Of a DNA stretch of 18,411 nucleotides, positions 1-8,050 are shown in pieces. Numbering within the stretch: the stretch's first letter is position 1; each line of letters starts with the position of its first letter. Under the pieces are notes generated by a model. The model made no database searches. It saw nothing but the letters and a program-made list of their open reading frames with translations, and was not told the DNA's origin. The position numbers and the translations under genes were made by a program. The DNA lies in the NCBI GenBank assembly GCA_002347185.1, contig DDXK01000058.1, positions 312 to 18,722 of the forward strand. The letters run 5' to 3'. Source of the DNA: Desulfobulbaceae bacterium UBA2262. Its GTDB lineage: Bacteria > Desulfobacterota > Desulfobulbia > Desulfobulbales > Desulfurivibrionaceae.

Positions 1-265
1 CCTGGACGAACCCACCACCGGCCTGCATCCCGCCGATATCCAGCATCTGCTGCATGTGCTCAATCGCCTGGTGGACGGCGGCAACAGCGTGGTGATCATC
101 GAGCACAACCTGGACGTGATCAAGACCGCGGACCATATTATCGATCTTGGCCCCGAGGGCGGGGACCAGGGAGGGGAGATCGTTGCCCAGGGCACGCCCG
201 AGGCGGTGGCGGCCGAGTCGCGCTCCCATACCGGCCGCTTTCTGCAGAAGATCCTGGCGGGCTGA
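1..265 (+). CDS. uvrA: UvrA, C-terminal fragment (excinuclease ABC subunit A)
   Basis: This is the last 87 codons of UvrA, the ATPase that finds bulky DNA lesions and loads UvrB in nucleotide excision repair in the cytoplasm. The reading frame is open from base 2; the gene begins outside the window. The visible part starts in the second Walker B region (LDEPTTGLHPADI) and contains the H-loop segment VVIIEHNLDVIKTADHIIDLGPEGG, split here as VVIIEHNLDVIK and TADHIIDLGPEGG, which is typical of the UvrA C-terminal nucleotide-binding domain. It ends in the usual SHTGRFL tail and a TGA stop. It reads in the same direction as secB, but 130 bp and a good promoter lie between, so the two are probably separate transcripts. 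Nothing is odd apart from truncation by the window edge. Confidence 0.96.
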   Translation, partial: LDEPTTGLHPADIQHLLHVLNRLVDGGNSVVIIEHNLDVIKTADHIIDLGPEGGDQGGEIVAQGTPEAVAAESRSHTGRFLQKILAG

Positions 266-288
266 AGGGAAAGAAAGCAAAAGACCCT

Positions 289-316
289 TTGACCTTTCGG
301 CGTATTTCATTATAAA
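289..316 (+). promoter_or_regulatory. Predicted sigma70-type promoter for secB
   Basis: A -35 box TTGACC (289-294) and a -10 box TATAAA (311-316) are separated by 16 bp, each one mismatch from consensus. Transcription would start near 323, leaving a leader of roughly 70 nt before secB. It lies in the gap after uvrA and points at secB. Confidence 0.6.
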
Positions 317-345
317 GAAGTGAGCATTGCGACTCGAGAGGAGCT

Positions 346-359
346 GTGGCGCGCGCCAC
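346..359. repeat. 14-bp perfect palindrome in the secB leader
   Basis: GTGGCGCGCGCCAC reads the same on both strands. It lies downstream of the predicted secB promoter and 36 bp before the ATG. It could be a protein-binding site, or in RNA a short 5-bp stem with a GCGC loop. There is no T-run, so it is not a normal terminator. Function unknown. Confidence 0.4.
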
Positions 360-395
360 GCGGATGGATGAACATCAAGCAAAAAGGACGAACCC

Positions 396-878
396 ATGTC
401 GGAACAGAATGACGAGACTGCCCAGGCCCAGCAGCCGCCCGTATTTCGCCTGCAGAAGATGTACGTGAAGGATCTTTCCTTTGAAAACCCCAATGCGCCG
501 GCGGTGTATCTGGAAAAGGGCGAGCCCAAGGTGGACCTGAATCTGGGCCTGAAGCACAAGAAGCTCGATACGGCGGATCATTACGAGGTGAGCCTGGCCG
601 TCACCGCCAAGGTGACCAACAGCCAGACCGAAAAGGCGCTTTTCATCATCGAGGTGGAACACGCCGGCGTCTTTCTGCTCAAAAACATCCCGGAGGAGCA
701 TCTGCCCGCGGTGCTGGCGGTGGAATGCGCGGCCCTGCTTTTTCCCTTTACCCGGCAGGTCATCAGCCAGGCCTCGGTGGACGGCGGCTTTGTTCCCTTT
801 CTCATGGAGCCGATCAATTTTCTGGCTCTGTACGAGAACTCCAGAAAGCAGAAGGCCCAGGCCGAAGCGAAGCAGTAG
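396..878 (+). CDS. secB: SecB, protein-export chaperone
   Basis: SecB is a tetrameric cytoplasmic chaperone that keeps precursor proteins unfolded and passes them to SecA for export. The 160-residue product has the usual SecB length. It shows family hallmarks: an N-terminal strand FRLQKMYVKDLSFENPNAP (residues about 17-35), the VxLxLGLxHK-like strand around 46-54, the segment YEVSLAVTAKV, and the conserved C-terminal part LPFxR-like (LLFPFTRQVISQASVDGGF) followed by PINFLALYEN. The ATG is preceded by AAGGAC at suitable spacing. A predicted promoter lies upstream and a strong hairpin terminator at 901-930, so it is probably monocistronic. The tail is rich in K, Q, A and E. No irregularities seen. 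Confidence 0.95.
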   Translation: MSEQNDETAQAQQPPVFRLQKMYVKDLSFENPNAPAVYLEKGEPKVDLNLGLKHKKLDTADHYEVSLAVTAKVTNSQTEKALFIIEVEHAGVFLLKNIPEEHLPAVLAVECAALLFPFTRQVISQASVDGGFVPFLMEPINFLALYENSRKQKAQAEAKQ

Positions 879-900
879 TTTCCGGCGCTGCCAGGAGATA

Positions 901-930
901 AAAAAAAGCCGGCGCAAGCCGGCTTTTTTT
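901..930. terminator. Bidirectional intrinsic terminator between secB and the DUF4340 gene
   Basis: The element is symmetrical: seven A, stem GCCGGC, loop GCAA, stem GCCGGC, seven T. The GNRA-type tetraloop stabilises the plus-strand hairpin, and the T-tract on each strand makes it work in both directions. It lies 22 bp after the secB stop and 19 bp after the stop of the converging DUF4340 gene. Confidence 0.92.
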
Positions 931-949
931 GTGGGCGGAATCCGTCTCC

Positions 950-1912
950 TCACTCGCCCGGTTCTGCTTGCCCTCCTTCTCTCTCGCCGCGCAGCAGCCC
1001 CTCCGGACTGGCGGCCAGCAGGTCGGCCAGAGCGCCGCTGCTGGCCCGCACATAGAAGGGCGAGTCCGAGGATTTCAGGACCGCGGTGTTGCTCACCGGG
1101 TCCGGCGCCCCGATGAGCAGGGTGGTTTCTTTCCCCTTCCCGGCCAGGGTGAGCCTGGCCGCCGGCGTCATAAGGCCGTATTCGCTTTTTTCCTCGCGGC
1201 CCAGGTATTCGTTGAGGGTGATGCGCCTGGCCGCGTCGACCAGGGCCTGGGCCCGGGCCTGGTCCACGGCGGTTTCCGCCTGCCCTGCCGGCAGCCAGAC
1301 CCCTTGTTCCCCTTTTTTCAGGTGCAGGGAGCCGGCGCTGTTTTCGATCCGCACCTCGGCAAGGCTCTCATCCGGCAGATCCACATAGTCGGACAGCCAC
1401 CAGGCAGAGGCTTCCAGGGGGAAATCCCAGGCGGAGAACTCCCTGGCCAGGTAGACGCGCTCGTCGCCTTCGGCGCGGACATGGGTGCTTTTGTGGGAGG
1501 GCGCGCTGCCCAGGTACAGGCTTTTTTCCCTGCCGTCGGCCAGGGTCAGGGTGAGCAGCAGGTTGTATTTTTTTTCTCCGACCAGAAAGCGGTTGTGGCT
1601 CTCGCGGGTGCGGGTGACCAGACGGTCTGGAGCGAGGGCGGTGAGGGCTTTGAGCGCTTTGTCGATTTTCCGGCGGTCAGCGGGCACCTTGCCCTCGGTG
1701 CTGACGATCCAGCCTTCCTCGGTTTTTCGCAGATCGGCCTTTCTTCCTTCGTCTCCCAGGATCGTGAGCCCGGTCACCAGCGAAGGCTCGATCCCGGCAA
1801 AAAAGTGCTGTCTGGTCTGCTCCCCATCCCGGTCGTTCAGGGAGAGGATGGCCAGCAGGCCGAGCTGCAGGCAGAGCAGGGCCAGAAGAAGAGAATTGCG
1901 CTTGTTCATCAT
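950..1912 (-). CDS. DUF4340 domain-containing membrane-anchored protein
   Basis: The 320-residue protein has an N-terminal signal-anchor (NSLLLALLCLQLGLLAILSL, about residues 4-23) and a hydrophilic remainder, probably periplasmic. It matches the DUF4340 family in style: repeated strands such as GWIVSTEGKVPADRRKIDKAL, then TLADGREKSLYLGSAPS, split as TLADGREK and SLYLGSAPS, and a related second half. The function of the family is not established; its members usually accompany GldA/GldF/GldG-like ABC systems, as here. I chose the ATG at 1912 because an AAAGGA ribosome site sits just before it, overlapping the stop of the upstream gene 11 bp away; an ATG at 1942 would overlap that gene without need. 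It is the last gene of the operon and ends at the shared terminator. Confidence 0.85.
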   Translation of the reverse strand: MMNKRNSLLLALLCLQLGLLAILSLNDRDGEQTRQHFFAGIEPSLVTGLTILGDEGRKADLRKTEEGWIVSTEGKVPADRRKIDKALKALTALAPDRLVTRTRESHNRFLVGEKKYNLLLTLTLADGREKSLYLGSAPSHKSTHVRAEGDERVYLAREFSAWDFPLEASAWWLSDYVDLPDESLAEVRIENSAGSLHLKKGEQGVWLPAGQAETAVDQARAQALVDAARRITLNEYLGREEKSEYGLMTPAARLTLAGKGKETTLLIGAPDPVSNTAVLKSSDSPFYVRASSGALADLLAASPEGLLRGEREGGQAEPGE

Positions 1913-1922
1913 CCGGTTCCTT

Positions 1923-4802
1923 TCAGCTGACTGGATCGTCAAGAAGCAGCGGCCGCTCGCGCAGCCGGCGGCGGTGTCCGTACCAGCTCACCAGCAGCAG
2001 GGCCGCCAGGGCCAGGCCGTAGTTGAGCCATTCCCAGAAGGCCTGCTGGCGGGGGGTTACCGGCGGCAGCACCCGGGCGTGCGAGCCGCGGGAGCGGATG
2101 GCCAGCAGCCCCTCGTCCTCCACCGACCAGTCGATGAGGTTCTGTAGAAATTCCAGGCTGTTGAGAATGCGGTCCTGGCCCATGGACTGGGCGATGGAGA
2201 TCACCGTATCGCTGATGAACTCCGAGCTGCCCACCACCACCAGTCGGGAGGATTCCGGAGACTGGGGGATGAGCGGGGTCAGCGGGGCGGGCGCGGGCCG
2301 TTTTTCCTGCGCCTGCCCCGCGTCCGGCGCCGTGCCGGACGCGGGCAGGCGGGGATCGGGCTTCTCCTTGAAAAAGCTGGGGAAGGAACCCTGCAGGGAA
2401 ACAGCCAGGACCCGACTCTCTTTTTCTTCTCCCTCGGCAAAGCCGAAACGGGGAAAGCGTTCGAAGTCCGGTTGAATGTTGGTGTCGTAGTGCAGCCAGG
2501 AGGCGGGGCTCGAGGCAAGCAGGGTCACCTGCTTGAGCCCCTTGGTCTTCTCTGCGTCCACCGAGAGCGGGGAGGCCCAGTTCATGGTCACCGTGGCCAG
2601 GTTGGCGACGGCGGGATGATCTTTGGCCATGCCCTGGGCCCGGACATCGACAAAGAAGGGGTAGTCGATCTGCCGGATCTCCTGGATGACGATGCCGCCG
2701 AGATCCCTGGCCACGGGAACCGGGAAGGGTTCGTTCTGGCTGTCCATGACCAGGGCCTTCTCCTGGCCGACGCCGTAGTGGGCCAGCAGGTCGGCAAGGC
2801 CATCCTTGCTCTCCTTGAGATTGATGGTCTGCTGGCCCGGTTCCAGGTCGAGCACATAGCTGCCCGCCAGGGCGACCACGCTGCCCCCGCGCATCAGGTA
2901 CTGGTCGATGGCTAATCGTTCCACGTCGGAAAGATCCTGGGGCGCCACCACCAGCAGGACATCGACCTCGCCGGGCACATGGCCGCCCTTGAGGTCCAGG
3001 GGCGAGACGTTGTAATTCTCCCGCAGCACCTGTGGGAAGAAGCGGTACTGCTGGCCGCCGCCCTGCAGCATGGCCTGGGCCTGGGCCGGGGTCCAGACGC
3101 CGATGGTTTTCAGGAAGCCGGCAGAGGTGCGCTTGATGGCCGCCTCGATCTCCTGGCGGATTTCCGCCGGACCCATGCCGCCGTCCAGAAAGATCCGCTC
3201 ATGCCTGTCGTTGACGGTGAGGAGCAGGTGCAGATAGAACTCTTCTTCGGCAAAAATGGAGCTGGCCAGGGGCTTGATTGCGAAGCGGCTGTTCGCCTCC
3301 TCCCGGGTCAGCCCCGCAGCCGGATCGTCGAGGTTGAGGGCGGTGAAGTCCAGTTTCCCGCCCGACTCCTCGGCCAGGGCCCGGCCGACTTCGCTGATCG
3401 CTTGCGGCAGCCCGGCAAGCTGGGTAGGCAGCGCGGCCGGGGTCAGAAGCGCGGTGAGCTGCATGGGCTTGTCGAGCCGGGCAAAGATCAGGTCCAGGCT
3501 CTCAAAGCCATAGACCGCTTTCTTGATCGACCGGGTCAGATCGTATTCCAGGTTGCGCAGGCTCACCTCCAGCTGGCCGTCCGGCCTGGTCCGCGCCTCG
3601 ATAAGATCGTTGAAGCCCAGGGTCACGTACTGGTCGCCGTATTTCACGAGAATATTGAAATAGGAATTGACCACCGCCGCCTCGTAGCGGCCTGCCACCT
3701 GGAAGGGGACCGGCTTGATGCCGTACTGCTGGTTGGCCTCGACCTCGGCCGCCTCGTCGAGGCGGGGATCGACAAAGGAAACGCTGACCCTGCCGCCGGA
3801 GGCGATTTCATACTCCTGCATGAAGTCGCGGATGCGTGGCACCAGCGGGGCCAGCAGGGGATGGGTCTTTTCGCTGAAATAGCCGCGGAGCAGAAGGGGT
3901 TCGGGCAGATTGCCGATGAGGTCGCGGGTGGCGGCGGAGACGGAAAATTCGCGCTGCTCGGTGAGATCGAGGCGCAGCCAGTGCGCCTTGGCCAGCCAGA
4001 GATTGAGGGCGAGGAGGTTGGCGACGAGCAGGAGTACTCCCAGCTTTGCGTTGCGCCGGTGGCTGGCGGTGCGCTTTCCCTTGCTCCAGCGCGTGGCGTC
4101 CAGGGAGACGGTGTTCAGGGCCAGGAAGGCCACGGTGAGGGAGAGGTAGTAGACCAGGTCGCGCAGGTCGATCACCCCGCGCTCGATGCTCGCGAAACGG
4201 CTGCCGGTGCCGAGGCTCTGGAGCAGCTCGGTGGCGCTGGTGCCCAGAAAGCCGGTGATGCCGCTGCTGCCCAGGAGATAGAGAAAGCCGCCCACGAGCA
4301 CCGTGCCGATCAGGGCGATGATCTGGTTGTCGGTGCGGGAGGAGATGAAGAGGCCGATGGCGATATAGGCGGCGGCAAGGAGCATGGCGCCGAGGTAGCC
4401 CCCCAGCACCGGCCCCCAGTCGAGGTCGCCCAGGAGCGACACCGAGAGGGGCAGCCCGAGGGTGAGGGCCAGGGAAAGGCCGACCAGGGCCCAGACCGCC
4501 AGGAATTTGCCCAGCACCAGCTGGCGCAGCGGCACCGGCAGGGTGAGGAGCACCTCCAGGGTGCCCATCTTCTGCTCCTCGCTCCACTGGCGCATGGTGA
4601 GCGCGGCGGTGAGAAAGATCATCAGCAGCGGCATCCAGCGGAAAAGCGGGCGGATATCGGCAATGTTGCGACTGAAGAAGGTCTCGAGCCAGAAAAAGGA
4701 AAAAAGCGCGCAGACCAGAAAGGCGCCGATGAAGATGGCGGCCATGGGGGAGCCGAAATAGGCCTTCAGCTCCTTTCTGGTCAAGGCAAGGGTCTGATTC
4801 AC
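1923..4802 (-). CDS. GldF-GldG fusion: ABC-2 permease joined to a GldG-type auxiliary domain
   Basis: This 959-residue protein joins two parts that are separate genes (gldF, gldG) in Bacteroidota. Residues about 1-245 are an ABC-2 permease with around six membrane spans and the family motif EEQKMGTLEVLLTLPV after the second span. A further span at about 255-275 leads into a large, probably periplasmic GldG/ABC_transp_aux region (about 280-915) with FSVSAATRDLIGNLPEPLLLR-type strands near its start. A last span (about 925-945) ends in a basic cytoplasmic tail. The start is GTG at 4802, with GGGAGG upstream. It overlaps the ATPase gene stop by four bases (GTGA), which suggests translational coupling. 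The substrate is unknown; gliding motility cannot be inferred from this gene alone. Confidence 0.88.
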   Translation of the reverse strand: MNQTLALTRKELKAYFGSPMAAIFIGAFLVCALFSFFWLETFFSRNIADIRPLFRWMPLLMIFLTAALTMRQWSEEQKMGTLEVLLTLPVPLRQLVLGKFLAVWALVGLSLALTLGLPLSVSLLGDLDWGPVLGGYLGAMLLAAAYIAIGLFISSRTDNQIIALIGTVLVGGFLYLLGSSGITGFLGTSATELLQSLGTGSRFASIERGVIDLRDLVYYLSLTVAFLALNTVSLDATRWSKGKRTASHRRNAKLGVLLLVANLLALNLWLAKAHWLRLDLTEQREFSVSAATRDLIGNLPEPLLLRGYFSEKTHPLLAPLVPRIRDFMQEYEIASGGRVSVSFVDPRLDEAAEVEANQQYGIKPVPFQVAGRYEAAVVNSYFNILVKYGDQYVTLGFNDLIEARTRPDGQLEVSLRNLEYDLTRSIKKAVYGFESLDLIFARLDKPMQLTALLTPAALPTQLAGLPQAISEVGRALAEESGGKLDFTALNLDDPAAGLTREEANSRFAIKPLASSIFAEEEFYLHLLLTVNDRHERIFLDGGMGPAEIRQEIEAAIKRTSAGFLKTIGVWTPAQAQAMLQGGGQQYRFFPQVLRENYNVSPLDLKGGHVPGEVDVLLVVAPQDLSDVERLAIDQYLMRGGSVVALAGSYVLDLEPGQQTINLKESKDGLADLLAHYGVGQEKALVMDSQNEPFPVPVARDLGGIVIQEIRQIDYPFFVDVRAQGMAKDHPAVANLATVTMNWASPLSVDAEKTKGLKQVTLLASSPASWLHYDTNIQPDFERFPRFGFAEGEEKESRVLAVSLQGSFPSFFKEKPDPRLPASGTAPDAGQAQEKRPAPAPLTPLIPQSPESSRLVVVGSSEFISDTVISIAQSMGQDRILNSLEFLQNLIDWSVEDEGLLAIRSRGSHARVLPPVTPRQQAFWEWLNYGLALAALLLVSWYGHRRRLRERPLLLDDPVS

Positions 4803-5734
4803 TGCACACCTCCCTGGCCACCGGCCAATTCGTTGAATACCGCCTCCAGGGTCCGCACTTCCTTCCTGAGCTCGGAGAGGGTCCAGCCGTTGTCGCGGGC
4901 CAGGCGGAAGATCTCCGGACAGAGATCGCGGTCGGTGGCGCCATGGACCCGGTAGCGGCCACGGCCGTTTTCCTGGCTGACAAGCTCGACATGCTGCACG
5001 TCGGGCAGGGTGGCCAGGGCGGCCAGGGTCGCCTCGCTGCCGGTGTCGAGGACAGTGAGCAGCGCGTCGGTGGTGGCGGCAAGCTCCGAGAGGCGGGCAT
5101 CGGCCTTGACCTCGCCCTTGATGATGATGATGGCGCGGCCGCAGGTCGCCTCCACCTCGGAAAGGATGTGGGTGGAAAGGAGAACCGTGCTGCTTTGCGC
5201 CAGTTTTTTGATCAGGTGGCGGACTTCCACGATCTGGGTGGGATCGAGGCCGTTGGTGGGTTCGTCGAGGATCAGGATGCTCGGTTTGTGCAGGATGGCC
5301 TGGGCCAGCCCCACCCGCTGGCGGTAGCCCTTGCTCAGGGTGCCGATGGGGCGGTTCAGCCGCTCCTCCAGCCCCACGGCCCGGATGGCCTCGGAAAGCC
5401 GCGGGCGCTGCTCGGCTTTGGGGATGGCCCGCAGGTCGGCGACCATCCGCAGATACGATTGCACGGTGAGCTCGGGGTAGAGGGGGGCGTTTTCCGGCAG
5501 GTAGCCGATCCTGCCCTGTACCGCCGCGGGATGGTCCAGCACCTCCAGGCCATCCACCCGGACGCTGCCCGAAGTCTGCTGGAGATAGCCGGTGAGGATC
5601 TTCATGATCGTGGTCTTGCCGGCGCCGTTGGGCCCCAGCAGGCCGATGATCTCGCCAGGCCGCACCTGGAAGGAGACCCCGCGCAGGGCCTCCACCTCGT
5701 CATAGGATTTGTAGAGCTCCTCGACTTCGATCAT
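4799..5734 (-). CDS. ABC transporter ATP-binding protein, GldA-like
   Basis: This 311-residue ATPase powers the fusion permease encoded next to it. Visible motifs are Walker A GPNGAGKT (34-41), signature LSKGYRQ (133-139, the variant common in GldA/CcmA-type exporters), Walker B ILILDE (153-158) and the switch histidine in STHIL (about 189). A C-terminal domain of about 90 residues follows the nucleotide-binding domain, as in drug/GldA-type ATPases. I chose the ATG at 5734 because AAGGAG lies just upstream and the domain begins immediately (MIEVEELYKSYDEVEALRG). An in-frame ATG at 5830 adds residues without homology to the family. It is the first gene of a three-gene operon. Substrate unknown. 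Confidence 0.92.
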   Translation of the reverse strand: MIEVEELYKSYDEVEALRGVSFQVRPGEIIGLLGPNGAGKTTIMKILTGYLQQTSGSVRVDGLEVLDHPAAVQGRIGYLPENAPLYPELTVQSYLRMVADLRAIPKAEQRPRLSEAIRAVGLEERLNRPIGTLSKGYRQRVGLAQAILHKPSILILDEPTNGLDPTQIVEVRHLIKKLAQSSTVLLSTHILSEVEATCGRAIIIIKGEVKADARLSELAATTDALLTVLDTGSEATLAALATLPDVQHVELVSQENGRGRYRVHGATDRDLCPEIFRLARDNGWTLSELRKEVRTLEAVFNELAGGQGGVQ

Positions 5735-5843
5735 CCTGTCTCCTTGCACAAGAGAGGTTGCCAGTGACTTCAGAAAAGCGCCGGCCTGGCGGAGGCGAAC
5801 CTTCCTTCCGTCTTCCCGAGCCGCCGCCAAACTCGCTTACTAT

Positions 5844-5871
5844 GCACTCGTCACTCGGCGCTTGTCACTCT
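5844..5871. repeat. Degenerate 7-bp tandem repeat, about four copies
   Basis: In the 139-bp gap between htpG and the ABC operon, heptamers GCACTCG, TCACTCG, GCGCTTG and TCACTCT follow each other in phase, immediately after the htpG stop in its reading direction. Role unknown; it may be a small minisatellite. No clear terminator or promoter is visible in this gap. Confidence 0.45.
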
Positions 5872-5873
5872 TT

Positions 5874-7760
5874 TTATTCCACCAGTCGCTCCAGAATCTT
5901 GTAGGTTCTCGAGACCATGCTCCTGGGCTCCACCAGGAGCCCGGCCTGGATCATGGCGTTGTCGAGGATCTGTTCGACAACGCTCTTGGCCAGTTCGCCG
6001 TCCTTGTCCTTCAGGGCGGCCAGGCCTTTGAGCAGGGGATGACCGGTGTTGATCTCCAGGTTCTTGGCTCCGAACTGCTGCAACCCCTGCTGGCCGGAGG
6101 CGCGCATGATCCGCTCCATGCTGCTGGTGACAAAGCCGTCCGGGTTGACGATCATGGCCGGGCTGTCGGTGAGGCGTTTTGAGGCGACCACCTCCTTGAC
6201 CCGCTCGCCCAGGGCCTCCTTCATCCACTTGATGAGCGCCTCGCTCTCGGCGGTGGCCAATTCTTCCTTCTGTTCTCCGGCCTGTTCCGCCTCTTTGGCC
6301 GCCTCGGTTTCCGGCAGGTCGAGGTCGCCCCGGTCCGCGGAAACGAGCTTCTTGTCGGCAAAGGAGCCGAGATGACTCATGGCGAAGTCGTCGATGGGCT
6401 CCAGGGTGTAGAGCACCTCGATGTTGCGGCGCTTGAAGGCCTCCACATAGGGGCCGTTCTCGATTGCCTCCCGGCTGGGGCCGTTGATGTAGAAGATTTC
6501 CTTCTGCGTCTCCGGCATCCGTTCGACATATTCGGCAAGCGAGGTGAGCTTGCCGGGCTCGGTTTTGGAAGATTCAAAGCGCAGGAGCTTGCCCAGCTCC
6601 TCCCGGTAGGCGTAGTCGGCAATCACTCCTTCCTTCAGGAACATGCCGAAAAGTTTCCAGAATTCCGCATACTTCTCGGGCTCGCCCTTGGCGAGCTCTT
6701 CGAGCTGCTTGAGGAAGCGCTTGGTGACCACCTTGTTGATCTTGGCGACCAGGGCGTTGTCCTGCAGGGCCTGGCGGGAGATGTTCAGGGGCAGGTCCTC
6801 GCTGTCGATGACACCTTTTAAAAAGCGCAGCCATTCCGGGAGGATGGTTTTGCTGTGCTGTTCGATGAGAACCCGCTGGCAGTAGAGGTTCACCCCGGCC
6901 TCCATGCGGCCGAAGCCCATGGCCTCGAAGTTCTCCTTGGGAACGAAGAGCAGGGCCTTGATGGCCAGAGGCGCGTCCGCGGAAAAGTGCAGCCGGTCCA
7001 GGGGCTCGTCAAAGGCATTGGCGATGAACTTGTAGAATTCGCTGTACTCCTCGTCCTTGATCTCGTTTTTCGGCCGGGTCCAGAGGGCCTGCACCGTGTT
7101 CACCGCCTCGCCCTTCACCTTGATGGGGAAGGGGACAAAGCTCGAATACTGCTTGATGATGCGGCGGATGGCGTGTTCGCTGGCAAACTCATGGGCCTCC
7201 TCCTTCAGCTCCAGGGTGATGCTTGTGCCGCGCCGGATGCCGGGGCACATGGCGATGGTGAAGGTTCCCGCGCCGTCGGAGACCCATTCGTGGCCCATGT
7301 CGTCCATGCGGTAGGAGCGGGATTTCACCGTGACCTTTTTCGCCACCATGAAGGCGGCGTAGAAGCCGACCCCGAACTGGCCGATGAGGTTCACACCCTT
7401 GCGCTCGCTTTCCGCGAGCTGGGAAAAGAAGGTCTTGGAGCCGGAGTGGGCGATGGTGCCGAGATTGGCCTCCAGCTCGCCCCGGTCCATGCCGATGCCG
7501 GTATCGGTGATGGTGATGGTGTGGTTCGCCTCGTCGGCATCGATGCTGATTTCAAGAGGGACATGGCTGTCGAAGACCTCCTGTTCCACCACGCTCTGGT
7601 GGCGGAATTTTTCCAGGGCGTCGGCGGCGTTGGAGACGAGCTCGCGCAGGAAAATATCCTTTTCCGTGTAGAGCGAATGGATGACGATGTCGAGCATCTT
7701 CTTGACTTCGGCCTGAAACTCCTTGGTCTCTGCTTGCGTGGCTTTTGTGTCGGAACTCAT
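5874..7760 (-). CDS. htpG: HtpG, Hsp90-family molecular chaperone
   Basis: HtpG is the cytosolic bacterial Hsp90, an ATP-driven dimeric chaperone for late folding steps and stress protection. The 628-residue product has the usual length. The GHKL ATP-binding domain shows ELVSNAADALEK, DTGIGM and IGQFGVGFYAAFMVA. The middle domain has RVLIEQHSKTILPEWLRFLKG, split as RVLIEQHSK and TILPEWLRFLKG, then SEDLPLNISRQALQ. The C-terminal dimerisation part ends in SMVSRTYKILERLVE. The start at 7760 (MSSDTKATQAETKEFQAEV) has GAGGAAG just upstream and fits the family; the frame stays open to 7994, but those residues are proline/alanine-rich and not Hsp90-like. No CIRCE element or convincing sigma32 promoter was found; a sigma70-like promoter is listed separately. 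Confidence 0.97.
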   Translation of the reverse strand: MSSDTKATQAETKEFQAEVKKMLDIVIHSLYTEKDIFLRELVSNAADALEKFRHQSVVEQEVFDSHVPLEISIDADEANHTITITDTGIGMDRGELEANLGTIAHSGSKTFFSQLAESERKGVNLIGQFGVGFYAAFMVAKKVTVKSRSYRMDDMGHEWVSDGAGTFTIAMCPGIRRGTSITLELKEEAHEFASEHAIRRIIKQYSSFVPFPIKVKGEAVNTVQALWTRPKNEIKDEEYSEFYKFIANAFDEPLDRLHFSADAPLAIKALLFVPKENFEAMGFGRMEAGVNLYCQRVLIEQHSKTILPEWLRFLKGVIDSEDLPLNISRQALQDNALVAKINKVVTKRFLKQLEELAKGEPEKYAEFWKLFGMFLKEGVIADYAYREELGKLLRFESSKTEPGKLTSLAEYVERMPETQKEIFYINGPSREAIENGPYVEAFKRRNIEVLYTLEPIDDFAMSHLGSFADKKLVSADRGDLDLPETEAAKEAEQAGEQKEELATAESEALIKWMKEALGERVKEVVASKRLTDSPAMIVNPDGFVTSSMERIMRASGQQGLQQFGAKNLEINTGHPLLKGLAALKDKDGELAKSVVEQILDNAMIQAGLLVEPRSMVSRTYKILERLVE

Positions 7761-7905
7761 TTTCTTCCTCGCTGTCTGTTGCTGGTCTGGTAAGATGGCA
7801 GAGGCTGCGGCATTGGGGCAGCCGCTCCTGCCCGCCCCGGCGATTGATGCCGGAACCGCGGCGCGCGTTTCCCCGGGTTGCCGGGCTTGCGCCGGGTTGC
7901 GCCAA

Positions 7906-7933
7906 AAAATAAGCATCCCCCCCGCGCTGTCAA
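7906..7933 (-). promoter_or_regulatory. Possible sigma70-type promoter for htpG
   Basis: On the minus strand, TTGACA (7933-7928, perfect -35) is followed after 16 bp by TATTTT (7911-7906). The spacer contains a run of seven G. The leader to the htpG ATG would be about 140 nt. The -10 box is weak (two mismatches), so this is tentative. Confidence 0.4.
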
Positions 7934-7949
7934 GACGTCGGCAGGCGGC

Positions 7950-7978
7950 TTTACAATGCCGGCCTGGTGTGCAATAAT
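7950..7978 (+). promoter_or_regulatory. Predicted sigma70-type promoter for the HDOD-LysE pair
   Basis: TTTACA (7950-7955) and AATAAT (7973-7978) have a 17-bp spacer and one mismatch each to consensus. Transcription would start about 65 nt before the HDOD ATG. It is divergent from the htpG promoter candidate only 17 bp away. Confidence 0.55.
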
Positions 7979-7982
7979 TGCA
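7970..7982. repeat. Inverted repeat TGCAAT-A-ATTGCA over the -10 box
   Basis: Two perfect 6-bp arms flank a single central base and cover the -10 hexamer of the HDOD promoter. This placement fits a repressor operator, but the binding protein is unknown and no regulator gene is adjacent. Confidence 0.4.
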
Positions 7983-8050
7983 TTTGTGGCCCATATGCGG
8001 CCTGGCTGTCGGCCAGCTGCTCCCTCAGGAAAGAGACGGGAAAAGAAACC

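Noticed and set aside
266..300. Terminator after uvrA
   Set aside because: AAGGG and CCCTT form only a 5-bp stem around a 15-base A-rich loop, and the following TTT overlaps the -35 box of secB.
929..1930. Plus-strand open frame of 333 codons
   Set aside because: It is antisense to the DUF4340 gene and starts at the terminator, with no domain and no ribosome site.
2979..4955. Long plus-strand open frame of 658 codons
   Set aside because: It lies opposite the GldF-GldG fusion and ATPase genes, has low-complexity composition rich in G, A, Q and E, and resembles no family. It is a shadow of GC-rich coding sequence.
6855..7793. Plus-strand frame of 312 codons
   Set aside because: It is antisense to htpG, rich in G, D, V and L by codon mirroring, and has no recognisable family.
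7761..8050. Heat-shock control of htpG by sigma32 or a CIRCE element
   Set aside because: A CCCCAATG string exists on the minus strand, but no CTTGAAA-like box lies at the right distance, and no TTAGCACTC-type inverted repeat was found.
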